A stretch of DNA of 64,000 bases from Congeria kusceri (lineage: Eukaryota; Mollusca; Bivalvia; Myida; Dreissenidae), in contig CM051028.1 in assembly GCA_027627225.1 (NCBI GenBank), forward strand, positions 29,784,329-29,848,328. Reading direction: 5' to 3'. The translations under genes and the position numbers were made by a program. The notes beneath the pieces are model-generated. The model was not told the DNA's origin. It ran no database searches and worked only from the letters and a program-made list of their open reading frames with translations. Positions 61,107 to 64,000 of this stretch are shown in pieces; within the stretch, counting starts at the first letter, position 1; each line of letters begins with the position of its first letter.

Positions 61107-61809
61107 TCACAAATAGCTAGAACGGGCGCCGTCCGATTTTAACGAACAGTACATCATCGGTAATTTTCGGAATTTGAAAGGCGGCGCGCGAATATTATAT
61201 TTTTGACCCAAGTGGTCACACACCCAAGCGAGAACTGGACGGCTTTCGCTGACTGCTGTGGGGAACAAGCAGTCTGAGCAACGGGCGGCTACCGGCCGAT
61301 GACCGGACGGCGCCCGTGCGGTGAATATTGGAATCGGACGGTCGCCGCACAGGATTGTAGATGATTGCAACAAAACTGTATGGAAAAAGATATTGAGTCA
61401 ATGCAAGTCGGCCGGCCGATGCCCAGTGCCTCTACCCTAGCGATAACTGTAAATCGATCGCCGCCTTTCCAGGCGCCTGCCGGCGCCAGGAAGATGCCCG
61501 CAATGTTGCTGTTTAAATAGGACGATGTTTTTAAAGTTGAAAAATCGTACGGCCACCGCCCGATCCAAGAACATGCCGTCCGGTGATCGGACGGTGCCCG
61601 GCCGACGTTATGTCGACCTCCCTGACCCCCAAAACAATCGCCCGGTCGCCATTTACTTTTACTTTTACTTAAACTTCGACGAGCGCCGTCCGATGTACAA
61701 ATTTTTCAGCTGCCACCGCCGACAGCAAATGCTGCCTGGCGGGCACTGTCCGATTTTGCACTATTTTGGGTAAAACGGTCGCTGTCCGGCGGCAGTTCCT
61801 TATTTGTGA
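61107..61809. mobile_element. GC-rich element with TCACAAATA ends, copy 1
   Basis: Begins TCACAAATAGC and ends CCTTATTTGTGA, a 9-bp terminal inverted repeat. Sub-terminal parts are GGGCGCCGTCCG on the left and CTGTCCGGCGGCAG on the right. The interior is dense in CG dinucleotides with repeated CCGTCCG, CCGGCCG and GGACGGCGCCCG words, in contrast to the AT-rich surroundings. Open frames on both strands look like by-products of GC content. Likely a non-autonomous DNA transposon of unknown family. Confidence 0.65.
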
Positions 61810-61828
61810 ATGGGACAATATGCCAATG

Positions 61829-62386
61829 TTACAAATATAAAGGACGCCGTCTGATTTTAATGAACAGTAAACCATCGGCGATTTTTGGAATTTGACAGGC
61901 GCCGCGCGATTTATGTATTTTTTTCCTCGCGTGGTCACAAATTCAAGCGGGCGCCGGACGGTTTTCGCTGACTGACATTGGGAACAAGCAGTTTGAGCAC
62001 CGGGCAGCGACCGGACGGCGCCCGTGCGGTGAATATGTGATTCGGAGGGTTGCCGCGCAGGATTACAGCTGAAGCAACTTAAATTTATTGAAAGAGGTAT
62101 CAAGTTAATGCAAGTCGGCCGGCCGCCGCCGGACAAAACGGGAGCCATCAGCTGCCGGTACAGGCACGGTGCCCGGCCGACGTTTGTTTCAACCTCTATG
62201 ACCCGAAAACAATCGCCCGGTCGCCGTTAACTATTAAGTATCCCTTAAACTTCGACGCGCGCCGTACGATGAGCAAAATTTTCAGTTGCCACCGGCCGAT
62301 TGCAACTGCTACCTGGCGGACAGCGTCCGATTTCGACCGATGTTAGGTAAAACAGACGCCGTCCGGCGGAAGTTCCTTATTTGTGA
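61829..62386. mobile_element. GC-rich element with TCACAAATA ends, copy 2
   Basis: Starts TTACAAATATAAAGGACGCC and ends CCTTATTTGTGA. Shares ordered blocks with copy 1: GATTTTAAYGAACAGTA near the left end, GTGCCCGGCCGACGTT, AAAACAATCGCCCGGTCGCC, and TTCCTTATTTGTGA at the end. Diverged by many substitutions and some internal deletion. Only about 20 bp separate the two copies. Confidence 0.65.
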
Positions 62387-62818
62387 CCGGAGCATAAATT
62401 GTAGAAATTAGGGCATAAACCATGTCCTTATGCCAGGTGTATTTGTAACCCAAACTAGATGTTTTAAGTATCAAATTAGTTTTAGCTCAAGTGTCATTTG
62501 AAATTATGCATAATCAGAATAGTTCATAAATTGGTCACTAAACATTAAACATAAACCAAAAGTGAGCAGATGCACTTAACATTTGGTAAAATTTAATTTC
62601 ACATGAAGGTCTGCTCTTCAGGCGTATAATACTCTGAACCGACGATGAAATGCTCTGAGTAATTTTATTCTTGATTGATGATTAGACAGATGCATAAATT
62701 GTGTGGAGATCCTCAATATTGTAGATCTTATGTCCTGTTTTTAATATACAGCATAGATCTAATAAACTCAATCATACTGGCGCAGTGCCTAAATCCGCCA
62801 CTTGCCCAAATCCGCCAC
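62387..62818. other. Unique AT-rich sequence, no gene seen
   Basis: No coding exon or RNA gene recognised. The right edge contains AAATCCGCCAC twice (about 62790 and 62808), next to the fold-back element. Confidence 0.4.
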
Positions 62819-63597
62819 CTACGGTGGCATAGATGTGACATGTGCATGTTTTTATTTATGTCGTTCCCACGACATATTAAGTCGTGGGAACTAGATCTTA
62901 TCTCGTGGGAACGAGATCGTATCTCGTGGGAACGACATACTTATGTCGTTGCCACGACGTATTAAGTCGTGGGAATGAGATCTTCTCTCTTGGGAACGAG
63001 ATATTATCTCGTGAGAACGACATAATTATGTCGTGGGAACGACATATTAAGTCGTGGGAACGAGATCTTATCTCGTGGGAACGAGATCTTATATCGTGGG
63101 AACGACATAATTATGCCGTGGGAACGAGATATTTTGTCGAGGGAACGACTTAATGAACCAATCAAATTCCATCTTGCTCTCGCAGAAGAAAAACAATTTC
63201 TTTATATCTTAATCCAGCATTGAAATGCGATATTTATGTAAGCGTCTCTTGTATCAGCCATTTTGAAACATGCCTTTAAACAACGTGTATTCTGATTGGT
63301 TAATTATGTCGTTACCACGAGTTAATTATCTCGTTCCCACGACTTAATATGTCGTTCCCACGAGTTATTTATGTCGTTTCCCACGAGAAAAGATCTCGTT
63401 CCCACGACTTAATATGTCGTTACCACGAGTTAATTATCTCGTCCCACGACTTAATATGTCGTTACCACGACATAATTATGTCGTTCCCACGAGATAAGAT
63501 CTCGTTCCCACGAGATAAGATCTCGTTCCCACGATTTAATATGTCGTGGGAACGACATAAATAAAAACATGCACATGTCACATCTATGCCACCGTAG
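62819..63597. mobile_element. Fold-back element with 62-bp perfect terminal inverted repeats
   Basis: The ends CTACGGTGGCATAGATGTG... (62819 onward) and its reverse complement (to 63597) match perfectly for 62 bp. Both are flanked by CCAC (62815-62818 and 63598-63601), a possible 4-bp target duplication. The arms continue inward as a minisatellite of about 21 bp in which TCGTGGGAACGA alternates with self-complementary spacers such as GATCTTATC, CATAATTATG and CATATTAAG. The loop between the arms, about 63167-63288, is ordinary sequence, bordered by an inner AACCAATCA inverted pair. No coding capacity. Confidence 0.88.
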
Positions 63598-64000
63598 CCA
63601 CCCCATCCGAATAAGCGTTTTTTTACCGGCGATTTCAATTTTCTTGATCTTCATCAATCAGACACTTTCCCTTAACAATGCTGGCGAGTTTTCATCTTGA
63701 TTTGTGCATAAATGAATATTCTATCCAATTATTTTATACATAACCCCTAAATGCAAACAAACTGCAATCGGGGGAATCTATTTTATACTGCGCATGCGCA
63801 ATTTTGAGGCCCGCATGGTGTCCATGACCATTGGCATTACATACAATAAAATGCGGAAAATAATGCATATTAGATCTAAGAGCGCAAATGTCTCGCTACT
63901 CAAAACTCTCATTATTTGTCCCACGTGCACGCAGGGCCTCAGTTTCAGAGCTATTTTAAGAAATACAAATGAGTATTTCAAGAAATTGAAACATTGTATT
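63598..64000. other. Right-edge sequence, no gene seen
   Basis: No recognisable exon, RNA gene or repeat. An open frame on the minus strand at 63778-63981 has no known family and no splice context that would support it. Confidence 0.35.

Noticed and set aside
61107..62148. Arginine/proline-rich open frames on both strands, up to 159 codons
   Set aside because: They follow the GC-rich repeats of the TCACAAATA elements, overlap on opposite strands and match no family I know.
62675..63657. Open frames with repeated SWERDLISWERD-like peptide
   Set aside because: They are translations of the 21-bp palindromic minisatellite in the arms of the fold-back element.

Overview
The window is eukaryotic and most likely comes from a bivalve mollusc. 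The evidence is AT-rich DNA, a gene split into very small exons with GT/AG introns, tRNA-derived SINEs, and dispersed motifs I know from bivalve genomes (the TTTTAGCTCACC...GGTGAGCTTTTGTGATC element ending in GGCCCTCTTGTTT, and arrays carrying AGAGTTATGCCCCTTTTTC). I cannot name the species. No bacterial or viral gene is present.

The one recognisable host gene is CRIPT (cysteine-rich PDZ-binding protein), on the minus strand and split into five coding exons of 16, 66, 55, 83 and 83 bp. They join in frame to a 100-residue protein plus stop. The ATG exon is at 19143-19158. Exons 2-5 occur twice: 15354-15419, 14426-14480, 12304-12386 and 11578-11660 (complete gene), then again downstream at 7333-7398, 6079-6133, 3957-4039 and 3231-3313 (partial copy without exon 1).

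The cause is visible. An 8.3-kb segment is tandemly duplicated (2479-10825 and 10826-18848), and its breakpoints fall inside three SINE copies. The middle SINE is a perfect chimera of the outer two, switching parent inside an 11-bp shared tract. This is the signature of unequal crossing-over between a SINE in CRIPT intron 1 and a SINE just 3' of the gene. The two units are nearly identical except for an intron-2 minisatellite (15 versus 8 copies) and a 2-bp indel. Exons 2-4 total 204 nt and their junction phases match, so a transcript across both units could in principle encode CRIPT with an in-frame 68-residue repeat.

From about 19.7 to 59.9 kb the window is almost all tandem repeat. Array A (39-bp monomer) runs 19.71-24.78 kb, starting about 550 bp upstream of the CRIPT ATG. 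Array B (38-bp monomer) runs 24.78-29.76 kb, with one small inserted inverted-repeat element and an internal 1.9/2.2-kb duplication. A higher-order repeat (HOR) runs 29.76-59.91 kb: six units (4631, 4916, 4917, 5689, 5689 and a truncated 4310 bp), each made of one block of B-type monomers and one block of a 74-bp monomer (family C). All three monomer families share a CTAGG core and a period of about 37-39 bp or twice that, suggesting common ancestry.

After the satellite come a broken non-LTR retrotransposon fragment (59909-60564, minus), two GC-rich elements with TCACAAATA ends (61107-62386), and a 779-bp fold-back element with 62-bp perfect terminal inverted repeats (62819-63597). Near-identical long repeats can be mis-assembled, so copy numbers need long-read confirmation. 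The chimeric SINE makes the CRIPT duplication hard to explain as a simple assembly error.
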